DNA of 64,000 nt, taken from assembly GCA_013399855.1 (NCBI GenBank), contig VXAY01006162.1, positions 15,415-79,414 of the forward strand, written 5' to 3'. The notes beneath the pieces were generated by a model. It saw only the letters and a program-made list of their open reading frames with translations. It was not told the DNA's origin and ran no database searches. The DNA comes from Oxyruncus cristatus. Taxonomy: Eukaryota > Chordata > Aves > Passeriformes > Cotingidae. Shown piece after piece: positions 35,435-49,800 of this stretch. Made by a program: the position numbers and the translations under genes. Numbering within the stretch: the stretch's first letter is position 1; each line of letters begins with the position of its first letter.

Positions 35435-38400
35435 AGATATTTCCCTAAAACTCCTCGATAGCACCAGCAGGGCCATTTGTAGGCTTAAAATTAGGCAGGG
35501 CCCTAAGCATTTTGCTGAGCCAGGGCTTTACTGCAGGGCATTTTAAACTCAATTCTTTTGAAAGGCAAAGGAAGCCATAAGGCAAAGCAGGTCCTGCAGA
35601 GATAACAGTTCAAAGAAAACAGCAGCATAAATTGCAAAGTTAGGCATTTTTTTTTTTTTTTTAGGGGGAGGCAAAAGGAAAGCAAAGTTTTTGCTTTGTT
35701 CTAGTGGCTCAGGTGATAGGAGAGGGGAGGGAGGCAAGGTTCAAAGAGCTGTAATAAACTGCCTTTCATCTGCTTTTCTCAAGGAGCCACAAAACCCAAC
35801 AAGCAGATGCCACGTCCAACCACTGCTTTGTCTGTGGCCAGGACGCTTTGGGGTTGTCACGATGAAGACGATCAGAAAGCCCGTCAGCTCAGAAGGTTTA
35901 CCACAACATTCACCTGGAGCATTCAGGACTTTGCTTCAGCATTGCTTCCCCTTTTTCCTGCCTCCACGAGTGCCATGGTCAAGAGCAGGGGCAGAGGCTG
36001 CCAAAAGGAGAAAAGCGCTCCAGTGTTTCCCCCTCTGCCCTCTCCGAGGTGTTGGCAGAAACACCAGGGGTGCACAGGGGCCAGATAAAAGGATCTTCTA
36101 AACCCGAAGATACCACGACATCCTAAGCACACACTTACGAAGGAGAAGTTCCAAACTCCATTTTAAACCACTTATGAGAGGATTTACCCAGATCCTGCCT
36201 AACATTCGGCTGACGCTTTGTCAAAAACATTTATCAGGAAGCTTTTGAAGTTTCTCGGCTCCCCCCAAGCCCCCCCGCCCCGAGTTATTAAAACTTGAAC
36301 TGCAGAGTTTGTTATCAGCCTCAGAGCACACGCAAAATACATCAGGTATTTTTAAAGTCAACCTTTCAGTCTGATTTTGAGACTATTACACCGAAGACAA
36401 CGTTCCCAATCAGGTTAATGTCTGACAGATAACGCTGAGCAGGCGGAACTGCTGCGCCTGATTGATCCCCGAGACGATTTTCATTTCCTAATTTGCTTTT
36501 TATTAAACACTTTGCAATCAAAGGGAGCAGCAAGGAGCCTGCCATTCTCTGAGCTGGTTTCCTGTGAAGACCTGATGTCGCCCTTCAAAGTTTTGAGACA
36601 ACTTCTTGAATTTTTGATGCTCTGTCGCAACAACGCCTAAAACGTCACGTCAACGCCGCACCAGCGAAAAGCTGCTATTGTGAACAACAATTAACCAGTG
36701 AAACATCTGGTTTTGTTGCTTGCTGTATATTCCTAACAACAGTTCTGCGAAAACAAACATCAGGGGTTCGAGCAGAATTTCCTGCAGTGATTCAGAGGAG
36801 TCATGATAAAGCAGATTTATCAATCACCCCCTCAACAAGGCAATCTTCTCCCTGCCCAGGGCTTCCTTCCCAACCAAGTTTATCACCAAACTGCCACTTT
36901 AAGTGGGTGTTCGGATACTTTACACCTGGAGCCAGCCCAGAGGTTGCAGCAGACTCCTGGTGCTCTACAAATGTCTCCTTAAAATGCATTCCTCCTCTCA
37001 GAGGCATGAAGACCTGGAAACATAAACATTTCTAACAGGCTTCACAAAGCCTCTTATTTTGCTGTGCTCTTTTAGAAAAGAAATACGAAAGGCTCAGGTA
37101 TTTCTAATCAATGGGCTCATCTGATTCCCAGGAAGAACGAAAGCAAAACTATTTATTTTGTGCAACGAAGTGCTCAATATTGCTGGAATCCTCCCCTTGC
37201 ATAAAATAACACATGTTCTCCTGCACGCAGGCACACGAAAAGCAATCTAATAATGCCTTTCTACCTTTCAAAGTAACCTTCATCAACAACATTAACTCGC
37301 AAGGCAAACCACTGCTTTTTGAACTGAACAAGAGCGAGCTTGACTCAACAGTGCCTGCACACTCAACACACGTTAAGATGTGAGAGGCAGCAAAGTAATA
37401 TCTGCTAAAATTATGTCTGGAAGCCAAAAATGGGATGATTCTTGACAGGGGAGGACACACGGTTGGAAACTTGGAAATTCTTTAATTCAAAGTCTTTAAT
37501 GACCTCCAACCCAATTACATTTGCAACAAGACATGACAATGCAGCTGCTCCCATTTAAAAAGTATGTGGGAAAACTGAGCATTTTTGAAGCTTGATCCTT
37601 TCTTTTTTTTTTTATTTTTTATTTTTTAATCATGTTGAGATGAAGCTCATTTACTTGAAAAGGAAAAATGAAACAGAACGTCCTCTGCAGCTGGTCAAAC
37701 AGATTACGAAACTCTAATCTCACTTGCCTGAGGAAAACCAAAACTGTTTTTCAAGTATCTATTTTATAGAGCATTAGCTTTATACTGTTTAAAAGAGGCA
37801 TTAATATAACTGATCAGAACATCCCAGAATGTTTCTGATCTCGTTAATCATATGACGTTATGACAGAGATTCTTGCTGTCATAACGCCAGTGGTTCTAAA
37901 CACTTCTAAAATCCTTTAAGTTCTTCTTTTTTTTTTTTTTTTTTCAAAATTAGACATGGGTAAGATCTATTTCAGCTTCTTCAGAAGTTTTGCCTTCCAT
38001 TTTAGAGCTCTAGAAAACTAGTACAGAATATTTCAGATAGACATATACTCACACAGCAAGGAACAATGTCAGGCTCCGTGGCCTATTTAAATGTTTCTGT
38101 TAGCTTTTCATTCAATATAATTTACTCTAATTCCTGCATAACTTGTTTCTGGGAGTACCCACCACCCTATTTCCTTAGCTGTAACGTAACATTTATTGCT
38201 GAACTGGATTCATCAATAAAACAAATCAGAATCTGTCTAGTTCAAATTATTGTTCATGCTTTCCTTAAAAAAAAAAATGTTTAAACATTCAAGCCCTACT
38301 TGTTGCACCCCTGAGGACCAATGTATGTTGGACCAACTTCCAGCAGGTCTGAGCCCCTGCAAGCCAGCCCTGGTAAGATCAGACTGAGGATTCCTGGGAG

Positions 38401-40757
38401 AGAGTCCTGGTAAAAACACCATTGCAACAGGCAACTGTCTGCACAAGAAACAAACACCCCACACTGGACCTTCTGACACTGATAATTCACCAGTACAGGT
38501 AAGAAATCAGGTGTCATTTATACACAGGCAAATCAGGAAGAGGATGAGAGGGTAGAATCACTTGCCAAAGCTATTGCTGTGTCTCAGATGCAGTTCTAGT
38601 GGGATGTCAAGAGCTCTCACCACAGTTGTAACAAAGCAGATCTGAGTTCAACGGAGTTTTGATTTTTTTGTTAAGTCTGTTTCAACCCAGTTTTGAGCTG
38701 AAAGGCTCTGCTAAGTCAGTCAGGGGACCTGCTGTGGCAGAACAGTCTTAGGTGAAAATGCACAGGCAGGAGAGGAATTCAGTCCCACACAGCACAGGTT
38801 TTGTTGAGTCACTTGTGAACCTAACAAGCATCCCCAAGACATCCCCCTGCCTTTCCTTCCAAGGAGCTCCCACAGGGTCATGACAAGGCAGTTAAATACC
38901 CCCCAAAAGCACAGCAAGCACAGAAACTGTACAGAGGGAATGTTTTGAACATTCACAGTGATGAATGTTCCCCATCACTGGTGCTGAGGGCACAAGGACT
39001 CAGAGAGCAACACCAAGATCCACGGCCCAAAACGCCCTGGACGACTATTAAAGAAAGGAACAACTGCCTCAAACTGTATCTTCTGGAGAATGGGTGAACA
39101 TATCGAGGAAATGTCCCTAAATCTTCAGCCTGTTCTTCTACTCTGTCCTGAGCTTCTCTTATCAGACACCACGTCCCAGAGGACAGACAGACAGACTCCA
39201 CTTCGACCCAGTGTGGCCACTTCTATTCTCCTCGAGCCAAAACAATCCTTGTAGTTTATCGTCTACAGGACTCTGAGGTTTTGAATGACAAATGTCAAAC
39301 CTTGGTATCCACTTCAGCCATCATCCAAAGTGCTCTGAACAAGAAAAATAACCCAATCGGTGCCTTCCCGTTTCAGGAACCTGTTTCCACATCTGAAAGG
39401 CAGGCAGGCTCTTTTCATTTCCCCCCCTTTTTTTTTTTTTTTAAATATGTGTAAACAGCTCAAAATATTCTTACATGGATGACATTTTTAAAGTGCAAAA
39501 GCATTAAAAGTAACAGAAAACAGACCAGGCTCTCAAGTGCCACCAGTTTCTCATTTGTGCAGCTACAAACTAGTGTTTCTCATCTGACCTACAGAAGTGC
39601 CAGGGGCAGAGCTTGTCAGCTACTTCATGCATCTCAAAAACTTTCCTTTATCACAGCCGAGACATAAACTGCAGGAAAAACATTACATGGCATGGTGTGA
39701 AAAAACTAGGAATTCTGGTATTGGTCCTCTGCTGAGGCAGGTTTTGCAAACAGCAAGATGGATGGAGAAGGGCCATCAGCCTCCTCACACCCACCACGAA
39801 GGCTCAGTTAGAGACACAAATGCTGGCAAATGAGTGCACAGCAACACCAGACTTGACATGCAAATGCACATTTCCCTGCAATGGTTTTCAGGTTGACACA
39901 AACGTTAGGCAGAAGTGATGGGTTACCCTGGTAGGAGGAAGCAAACAATCAATCCATCAGGGCTGAGTTGCTCCTCGGAGCTTAGAGCACAGCTGTAGTC
40001 AAAGGTGTTTCCAGAGAGACAATTAAAATCCACAAATATGATTCAAATTGTTAAAGGGTCCTTCAGTAATTGCTGCTTTACCTTGCTGAATCAGCAGTGC
40101 AAAACCAGAAAGAAAATGAATCATATTAACATTAGAAATAAAAGTAAGAGGAATTTAAACACAGCATATTTTTTTTCTGAGACCAGAGAGGGTCAACGCA
40201 CAACTTTGATTTCTCCTTCCAGCTGCCTGCAGAGTTCTGGCTTGGCCCAGTGGTGCAGGGGTTTCTGCAGGTATCTAAGATCTGGTAGCCTGAATTTTTA
40301 TTTATACAGTTCCATTCTGCCACTCCCAGGCTCCTCAGTAAGCAAACAAACTCACTTTTCATGTTTAGTTTTCCTGTTTGTACTTTCGCCCTTTCTTACA
40401 CAACAAACTTGGAGGGGAGCAGAGCAGGGGGAGCACCTGGAGCAGCAGGTTGGACGCTCCTGTGGGCTTTGTCCTTCCTTGAGTGGGCACATCCTCTTCC
40501 TGGGTCTCTTCCAGGTTAGATCCTGGTGGTGGGAGGGTGGGCACAGGGTGAGAAGGGCAACAGGAATGAAAAGGCCAAGCTGGACCACGGCACCACAGGC
40601 AGGAACTCCTGGAAGGCCCTGGGCACTCATACAGAAAATAGAAAGGAAAATGTTCCAGCACTTCAGGATTTAAGGTCTTTTCAACAATTCTAAGAGAGAG
40701 AATAACCTTCTATTGAAATGAAAGTTGTGCCCCCAAGACAGGGACTCTCAGGAGCGT

Positions 40758-40809
40758 GGATGGTTGGACTCAGTGATCTCAACCTTAATGATTCTGTGAG
40801 TCTATGAAT
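40758..40809 (+). repeat. CR1 LINE 3'-tail fragment
   Basis: Contains 'ggttggactcagtgatctca', then 'accttaatgattctgtgag' and 'tctatgaattct'. It is a short diverged tail; the segment 'aggtcttttccaa' is missing between the two halves. Confidence 0.7.
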
Positions 40810-43800
40810 TCTGGACTAGCACTGCTGCCCACTGGGCAAGCGCACAAATGTTGTGTTTTCCCAAACCACAGGATATCTGCATGAAGTTTAGGTGCTGACA
40901 TGTCCTAACTAATTATTTCCCTGGAAAAGGGACTGTTTTGTTTTTTCCCCTGATCTGGTTCTAGAAGAACTTGCATTCACCCCTTTTTGTTTCCCAAATG
41001 CTCTGATTTCAGGGCATTTTCAGGACAGGATGAGTGATGCTCTCCTTCCTCCCCACACCAAGCCTTATTCCTCTGGGATGGTGTGAATTGTAAGAGCAAA
41101 CCCCAGGGCAAAACTGAGCTGGGACTTCCTGGCAGATCTCAAAAGAGAAGTGAACGGGGCATTGCATGTTTTGTCTTCTAAGGCCAACATGGACTGGTTT
41201 GAAATCCATGATCTCATGCCATACTGGGCCAGGAAAATGCCATATTCAGGGCATAGGTTTCCAGCATAAAATACAAGGGAGGTGATCTGATGTGACTCTA
41301 TTCACCTGCCAACAGCCCTGGCAGAAAAATAAACAGGTTCTGGAGATGAGCTGCTGCTGGAGGCAAAGCAGGAACCATTAGAAGAGCTGCCCTGACCTGT
41401 GAGGAACTGGTCTTTTTGCTTTGAACTTCAGCAAGTCTTAATGAATTCTTCATAACTGGCAATCCAGGGTTTTCACTGAGGATATACTTCTCTCGAGGTG
41501 CCAAACGCAGGAGACATCTTCAACACCAGGAACACACATTTTGGGTCTCCCAGGTGGTTGTCCAGGCTGGTGAAGGCAGTTCCAACACCACTGCAGAGAA
41601 CTCTTCATGTCGTATGAAGGATTAGATTCATACATGGATGTGCACCAGTGCTGAAGAACTTGCTTTCATAATTATTAAATCATACTGATTTAACTGAAGT
41701 TACTGACTTCAGGGCTGTGAAAGCTTAAACTAAAAATAAGTGGAGAGAGTTTTAGTAAAAGAAGAAGTTAAAAAGTGGCTGTGCTGGAGGAGTAAAGTTT
41801 TTGATGTGCTTGACTCATCCCAGCTTTACTGCTCTTGCAGTCCTCTGCTATCTGGCAGTTTTGGAGGGGATGTTGCCAAGAAGTTCACTTAAAGTCCTAA
41901 ATTTTATCCTGTAGGCAACACTTACTTCAGTTTCCTGAGAATAAATTTCACAGACAGACCCCTGAAGAGGAAAACAGGTGAACTCTCTTTGCTCCATAAA
42001 ACAAACTATTGGGAGAGGCCAAAGATACAAAACTACTGATGCCTGCACTGAAATGCTTAAGAAAAAGCTGCAGCCATGAGGTTCACAGTTTTCTGTACTA
42101 GCTTCAGCCTCAAGTCCTCAGTCTTCTTCATGCATGTTTTCAAGAAATATTTACTGTATCAAATCCTGTTCATCAGTGAAGAGAATCAACACAAGATGGG
42201 GCATAAATCACCAAAAATAAACTACTCCCAGGAAAGGCATCCCACCCTCCAGTGCAAGATGGAGTACGCACATTAAATGCAACATCCACGTGCAAAAGGC
42301 TCAAAGAATAAAGTATATTTTCAATAAAACTAATCTAGTTTTCCACCTTTTTATACAGACACATACTGTATGAACACAGAGACAGGTTCCTTGAGCTGCA
42401 AGGCAACAAGGTGCACTAATAGAAAATATTCACTGTACAGGTTGCAATGGGAAAGGGAGCAGAGTACCCTGCACAGAATAGACTTTCTTCTGCTTCTGGA
42501 CTCTTGTGCTATTTTGGCTGCCAACAGCACACAAAATTTCCACTGAAGGGCAAGTCAAACCAATTTCCCTGAGGATGGAGGCACCCGAAAACTCACTGAG
42601 GTTATTCTATGTGTGCCTACGCGTTCCTTAAGCGGATGAACGGCTTCACTTTGAATCCATGTCAAACCACAAGAACTGGCTGATAATAACATTCAATTAA
42701 AACAATCTCCTTCTTCTGGAAAAAGAAATTGGCTGAGAGCTACATCTCACATTTTCTAGCTGGGCACAATGGGGAGATTGATGCTGGAAGGAAAGGGGAT
42801 AGGTTTGTATCGAGGGGCCGACGGGTCAGGTTTGGTGACAGCATTTGTAGGTTTTTAACCTCTTACACAGATTTGTGAGATGAAAAAGCCACTTCTGCTG
42901 AGCACACAACTGTGAGAAAGTCAGAGCTGGAACTGCAAATACCCAAGTTGTGCTAATTAGGGAGATGTTTTGAAAAGCCCAAACTTTACACTCGATGTGT
43001 ATTTGTACCTTTTGATGTCGTACTTGGGGCTGCTTCACACTCCAGGCTTACTAAGAAAAGCAGAAGCTGCTCCCCTGCTCAGCTCCCAGGGTGAGTTTGC
43101 CATCTGATCTACTGAATACACAGATAAAAGTCCCTGCATACTTTTTTCCCTTTCAAGTACAGTACTGTAACTTGGAAAGTTCTTTTATTCTCAACTCCAC
43201 TGACGCAAGAAAGTGGCAGAAATATGGCAGCTTTGGCTGCTTTCCTTTAGTAGCTCTTTGTAACTAATCTTTTAATACTAAGAAAACAATAGGTATTTTC
43301 ATTCTGTATGGAAAAAAACCCACCGCAGTTATGGAAAATTAAGGCAATGCCTTTCAAAAACTCTAAGAGTGCTACAGACCACTTGATACTTCTGCTACCC
43401 TGCCTTTAAATATTGGTAAACAGTTACACACGCACAGGTATCACATTCACCAGGTTTCTCTTGTTACGCTCAAGAAAAGGCCAACTATTATGAAAATGGT
43501 AAGTTTAACAAAGATATTTCTATTTCCCTGTGATCTGCCATTCAAAAGTGTTAGCCAGTCGTTTCTCAAAAAAAAAACATTCTGATATTTGATCTTCTGG
43601 AGTTTCAGTTACACACGAGGCCGGAGAGCCAGCAGAAAGTTCTAAATGGAATCTGAAGATTTCTAAAGTCAACACTCACGTTGGCAAGAGCCCTTTAATG
43701 CACAAAGCTGAAATCCTCAGCGCCTCTCTCCTGCTGACATCCCTGCACCACGACCAGCACAAACCCAAAAGCAAAGCTACAGCAGAACATGCAGTTCTGC

Positions 43801-46800
43801 AAAACAAAAAAAACGTTGACACAAATCCCAGAAGTTTTGCGTGGGCACAGTGGGATCAGCCAGGGGCAATCGGGGGCTATTCCAACCCACTCCTGGGATG
43901 AGTAAGGAAGATATCCAAGGGAAGTGGACGTTGATAACAGAGCAGGTCCACACCCCCAAAATCTCCGTTTGCCAAACCCGTGTGGCCGTGCCAGGCTTTA
44001 AAACCCTTTAGTGCAGAGTTAGAAATGTTTGTGGCCTGCGGAAGGTTTCGTTTTGCCCGGCACTCTTTTGTTTGGTTCAATATACGGCTCACACAGATTG
44101 TGTTTCCACCTCCACGGCTGCAGGAGCCCTGCAGTCAAGGCTGTTCCAGGAGCAGGGAAGGAAGGCTGCGTTCCAGGAACTCACTGGAACTGGAACAAAG
44201 AGCAGCCCTTGGAAAGCCTACACAGCCCTATGCACAGACTGTTTTACAGATGCCCTGTCTTTGGATGACATTAGACACTTGTTTTTATCTTTATCTTTTT
44301 TTTTTTTTTCTCTCCAGTGAAGTCCCAGACTTTGGAGCACAGGCTCTTCCTCCCAGGCACTCTGCCTCCTAACTTCTGGGTATCTCCCCAGCTCGGCCTT
44401 TTCAAGCACCACTTTCTCCTCCACATAAAAAGCCCTGTGCTCTTTGGAGAGTGAAACCAGCTCTGAAATGCAGCAGTAAACTCTAATCATCACAGCAGCC
44501 TTAAAACAGCTAATTTCCATTTTCTTATACCAGACTTATAAATATTGTCTGCTCTTCTTTACAAGCTGTGTGGGCTTATGTCAGTATTAATTAACACTTA
44601 CTAACTAACAAGAGTGTTTTCTTTGCACCCTCCTAATCACCCAGGACCACTCTCAGTGTTATCACTCCTGTCTTGTCAGTTAAAAGCACTGAATTTTATG
44701 GCTGATTTTGAATTTTTTCTGCCCACTGCAAAATTAGTGTAGTTCACATCATTAAAAGAAACTGATGGTTTTTCTATATGTGACTTTATGTTTTATTATG
44801 CATTTATCGAATGCATAATTTGGAGACAGGTGGCATCCCTTCTGGGGCTAAAAAGGAATAAAAAGGACTTAATGAAGCAAAGAGCCTTCTGGAGGGAAAA
44901 TAAAACATTGAGGACAACAATAATAATGCAGGAGAAAGTAAAAACACCAAGTTTTAAACCTGTTGGACAAATCTGGACTGCAGTTCAGAGGAATAGGCAG
45001 GCACTAGCTCTAGCCTTTTATAAAACTTGTAAGTCTGATTTTGCTGTTGGCCATGGTAAGTTCTTCAATGTGTTGAGACATGAAAAGTCAAGAAAAATGC
45101 CAGAGTGCAAAGCTTGCTGCAGGAAAAAAAAAAGATGACTCAATTCTTTGTCTCACAAAGCATGTCAAAGATATTATAAAGTACTTACAGATGCTCAGCC
45201 ACTCGCACTGCCTGGCTGGCCAAACATCTGAAACCCTGTAATTCTGACGAGAAGGTACTGTGCTTCAGACAATGGAATAATTTCTGCAGCAACAGGAAAA
45301 GAGATGTGATCTTTGAAAAGAAGAGCAGAGTTTTTAAAAATCAGAATTTCAGCTGTGATCAATAACCACCTCCCCTTAACACAAAAGTCAGCCTATTTTA
45401 ACCACCATTTATAAGGAACGCGTCAATACAGGCTTTTAAAGATAACCATGGGATGGAATCAAGAGACAGAGCACAAGCAAGTGTTGAAAAGCTCGGGGCT
45501 AAACCCTCATTTCTGTAACAGACAGAATCTGGGTGAAATTACTACTCACACCAACAAAGGCTGTGAAAAACAGGTGCCTCAGACTTTGGACCCCACGTAA
45601 AAGAGAAGGCAAAGCCATAAAAGACCTGCAGATTTAATTTACCTGCTCTTTTGGAGGACATGACTTCCTCTGCTGATCAAACAGGACATAGGAAATTATG
45701 AACAAGATAATGTTATTTGCCTGGTAGATTTTAGTGCCTGCTTTACAATGTTAAGGTGCAAGTGCTGGTGCCTTGTAATTCCCTGCTAATAAAAGACACT
45801 GCAGAGTTATTTGTGTTATTATAGACTAAAGTCAGTCACAAAGAAATAAAGACCCATGAAAAAGGACTCCATGTATTTAACATCAAGATGGTCCCTTACA
45901 ACTCTTTATTCCACCACGCCAAGTGGTTTATCATGGCAATGTTTAGCCACAGAAGCAATTAGAAGGATTTGAGGCCCCTCTGGAGAGCTTTGTGACACAC
46001 ACATCTCCGAGGCTCTTGGGTGACTGACAGAATTGGGCATGTCTGTGGCCATCCAACCATCACCAGCAGTGATGCATGTTCTGACCAGATGTCTTACAAG
46101 ACCTGAGTCAGTGCCAGCAATGAAATGCTGACCTCCTTTTTACAGGCACTGCTCGCTACAAAGAAAATAAGACCTCCATCAAAATTAGAATACAAAAAAA
46201 ATACAGTAGAATATTTTTGAAAAGTTTGCAAATAATGTGGGGTTTATTGACAAAAGTTTACTCTGCAGCTATTCAACAGTATTCAAGGTTGTAGCAGTTA
46301 ATTCTCAATGTATCCTGGGGAATAGAACAAGTCAAGCCTCCCTTAACAAAATGTCCTGGAAATAACCTCCCTCTTCACTTTACCCTAAGTTTTAGATTTT
46401 CATTTATAGTTTGCACTAAGCTTTTAGGGTTATTTCCCCTTAATTAATGTCCTCTGTCCTATCAGTAGAATGTTCCACAATTTCCATCTTTGCCCCAAAC
46501 CTTGGACCAAGTCAAGGTTTTACCCTCCACTGTCCCACTTGTAAGACAGAACCAAAAATGCTTCATGTCTAGATCAGGTTGGTTTTGGCTGTGAGCTCTC
46601 TGATGCATCTCCCCCCTTAATAATCACTAATCAGGGCATCTGAACCCCTGAGATTCACCTTCACTTGGGACTTTGAAACCAATAAATGAGAATTATTTAT
46701 TTCTTACTAATCCCAACACTAACTCTTGCAGAGTACAACGCTGGTATTCCAGAAGGTGTTTTTGGAAGACTAAATTCCTGTGCAGGGCTGCAGTCACTCA

Positions 46801-49800
46801 GTTAATGTTCCCACAGCTCTGAGGGGCCTTTTCTTTTAATACAAAATATTATTTGTAGTTACAAGTGGAATCTGCCAAGAAACATGGTTGATGGTAAAAT
46901 ATAACAACACACAAAATTAGCTTGTTCTCTGAATTTTTAAAAACACGGTTTTTCTCATAGAGACATTTGTAAATACCTTCAGTATATTTTGACAGCTACT
47001 TTCTGGAAACAAAGGTATCGGGTGCCCTTAAGAAATGTTCTGAATGCTTTAAAACATCCCAAGGTTTGCAATTATTTGTTTTACTTCTAGCAAGAACCAA
47101 ACGTGGATGGGAGGGGGGGATGATGCAAATGAAACAGGAGGGACAGGCAGCCAGGACACAGGGAGAGCAGAGAGGTGGGCTGGGGAACCCAAGAGACCCC
47201 ACAGTCCCCGAGTGACATCGAAACTGGAGGGATATAAGTGTAAAAGCCCCCCATGGAAAGAGTTTTCCAGAATAAAAGGAATTCCAGTGCCCCACACAAG
47301 GACTGACTTGAGGCCAGCTATAGCAGAGTGAGTATTTTTTACAGTTGCATGGAGGAAATTCTCCATGTTGATAAAACCCCTGGTACTTTGCAGAGAGGAA
47401 ATTATCCTTTTCCTCCAAGATACAACAGCCTCGTTAGAACAGAAATATATGAGGATGTTAAGAACCTTCAATGCCCACCTAGGCCCAGACAACTTAAAAC
47501 CAGAAGTTTTCTCCTTTGTTCTGCTGTGGCTATTAAACACTCTTCGACTGTTTTTTCCCCTCTCAACATAACAAAGCAAAACAACTCTTTCAAAATTTTT
47601 CACATGAAGGGGAACAATATTATAGGACATTCTTTCCTAGAAATCTTTTAAGTCTTATTTATTAGCAGAATTAATCAGATCATAAGCTGGCTGACAAACA
47701 CAGTGTTGAAATATGTCATCTTCCAACCATGTTTTGCTAATGAAATTTTGGTGTTAATTCTGGGATATAGCAGAATCCTAGAATCTGTAATAGGAACCAA
47801 ACAACAAATGTGGTTCATCTGGCACAAAAAGCATCATTTTCCCCCTTTTCTATTGTGGGTTTGTCACTGTATGTTCTCCATCATCCGTTTCTTTCCAGAA
47901 TCTACTTTTTGATGTGGAGTCCCCACTTGGCCATGAACTTCAACATTAAAATGCTCTGAACATGTTTTGCAGTCCCAATCCCAGGAACTGTTTTGTGCTT
48001 TCAATCCCAGAATCCAAAAGGATTTCATATAAAAAAGCCAAACAACCATGGCTGGGATTTCATAAATAACCTCAAGGTATCTCTACAATGCCATAAACTT
48101 CACGCGGGTGCTCAGTCCAATCAGTAACTAAAAGCAGCAGAGAAGTTGGGTAAATTCCCTCATTGTTGGAGGGTATCAAGCTCCAGGTTGTTGTGGGTAG
48201 ATCACTACCTAATTACCTGCCAGAAACCTAATTTAAATTCAGCCTTCCCAAGTCTCCCCCACACTGCAGTGACCAGCGAAGCTCCTGCAGACACTGTCAG
48301 GAGTTCAGCTCCCAACCCAACCAGAGGGTTCCTCCTGCAATCCCAGCCTGGAGCATCACAAAGGGGATAACAGACGTGGCAATTTAAGCAGCTTTTCCAA
48401 ACATCTGCAGGGCATTAATATAGCTCTGCTCCCAACTAATCCCACGGTCCAGCCCAATGGCTCCTGGTGCCTGAGGTGTGTGCACACCCCAGGTGAGGCC
48501 CAGCACGGGGAGCAGGTGAGCTGGGCTGGATTTGTCCCTTCCCAGCCCCACCGCAGTGTCCTTGGGCTCTGCTCCAAAGGATGCAACTCCTGGCAAGGTC
48601 AAAGCAAGGATATTCCCATGGCAGTGAAGGACGAGCTGAGCTTTTGGGATCAGGCAGACCACTGTCACTTTGAGCTCTGCCACGAGACTTCCCAACTCCA
48701 CGGCAAAGTGGACACCGTAAAAGCCATGAGAAAGGAATGTGACGAGCCAAAATACTGCCCTGATTTTATGAGTGATGACAAGTTTGACTTGCCCTTAGGC
48801 CACACTAACCATGGCCTAACACTGAGTGCCAAGGCCTTTAACTGTTGGTCTCAAACTGACCCAAACTGAGGCCGCCTGAAGCCAAAAAGTGTTGTCAGAT
48901 TGGGTTTTTAGGTTGTCAAAGGAAGCAAAATGTTCTTAAAAGTTTCATTTACTCTTTCTGACCAGTACTTAAGATACTGCTTAAAAAAACAAGATGAAGG
49001 AGATGGACACAACTGTTCAATAATAACAACTCAGAAACCTTTAACTAGCAAAGAGAGTCAGGAATTTGAATTAACATCAAAATCATGTATTATGGCATCC
49101 ACATCTGGATATCACTTTACTGCCTAAATCCAAAACTTCTCTGAGAGCCAGTTGGTTTCTGTAAAAATGTATTTCTCCCTTTGAAAGGAAATAATAATTG
49201 GAAGGTCTTACAGGAAGCCACCCAATACCAATAGAGGAAATTGCAATCTGTTCCTCAATGTTAGTTTAAATCAATGTTATATTTAGCAAATGCCTGGTTT
49301 TTAATGACAGTATTTCCAATAGCTTATACTACATCAAGTCTTCTCAAAGGTTTACATTATATTAAGAATAGCTTTGTTTTTAGAATGTTTCTTCAATCAT
49401 CCCTCGAGGTCTTCAGCTTACCCTGGGTTAGATGTTATTCCCCATCTCCAGGACATCCAGGATTCCACTTTCACCAAAATCTTTTTTTTTTTTTTTCTTT
49501 TTTGCCTCAGGCTAATAAAAAGCAAAGTATTTCTGCATATGCTTGTCTAGAAATATGTGTGGTTCTTAAAAATCCACAGTTTACCTTCCTAAGAATTTTC
49601 TGTTTGGGTATCTGGACTTCAGTAAATTTCCATTAAATCAGTGGTTTCAAAGGAAGATTTTTTTTTTTTTAAAGTACAGTATTAATGATACTAAACCAAG
49701 TTCAAGAACTCCAAACAAAACAGCTCCTCCAATTTCTTCCCCAAGCTGACAAAATCTTACAAAAAATACTCACAGCACCAGTGCTAAAAACGCTGGGACA

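Noticed and set aside
40005..40673. Longest open frame in the window (222 codons, plus strand)
   Set aside because: It lies inside a CEP112 intron and shows no domain, no codon-like composition and no splice or promoter context. Overlapping minus-strand frames are equally open, so it is chance.
45643..45735. Minus-strand open segment with a CAG|GTAAAT donor and a hydrophobic stretch
   Set aside because: No acceptable acceptor; the frame stops three codons past the donor, and no CEP112 similarity was seen. Probably chance.
47049..47630. 193-codon open frame, minus strand
   Set aside because: Intronic, no recognisable family, overlapped by other open frames on both strands, and in a purine-rich low-stop region.
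48480..48869. 130-codon open frame, plus strand
   Set aside because: No recognisable domain or processed-pseudogene features such as a poly-A tail or flanking duplications.
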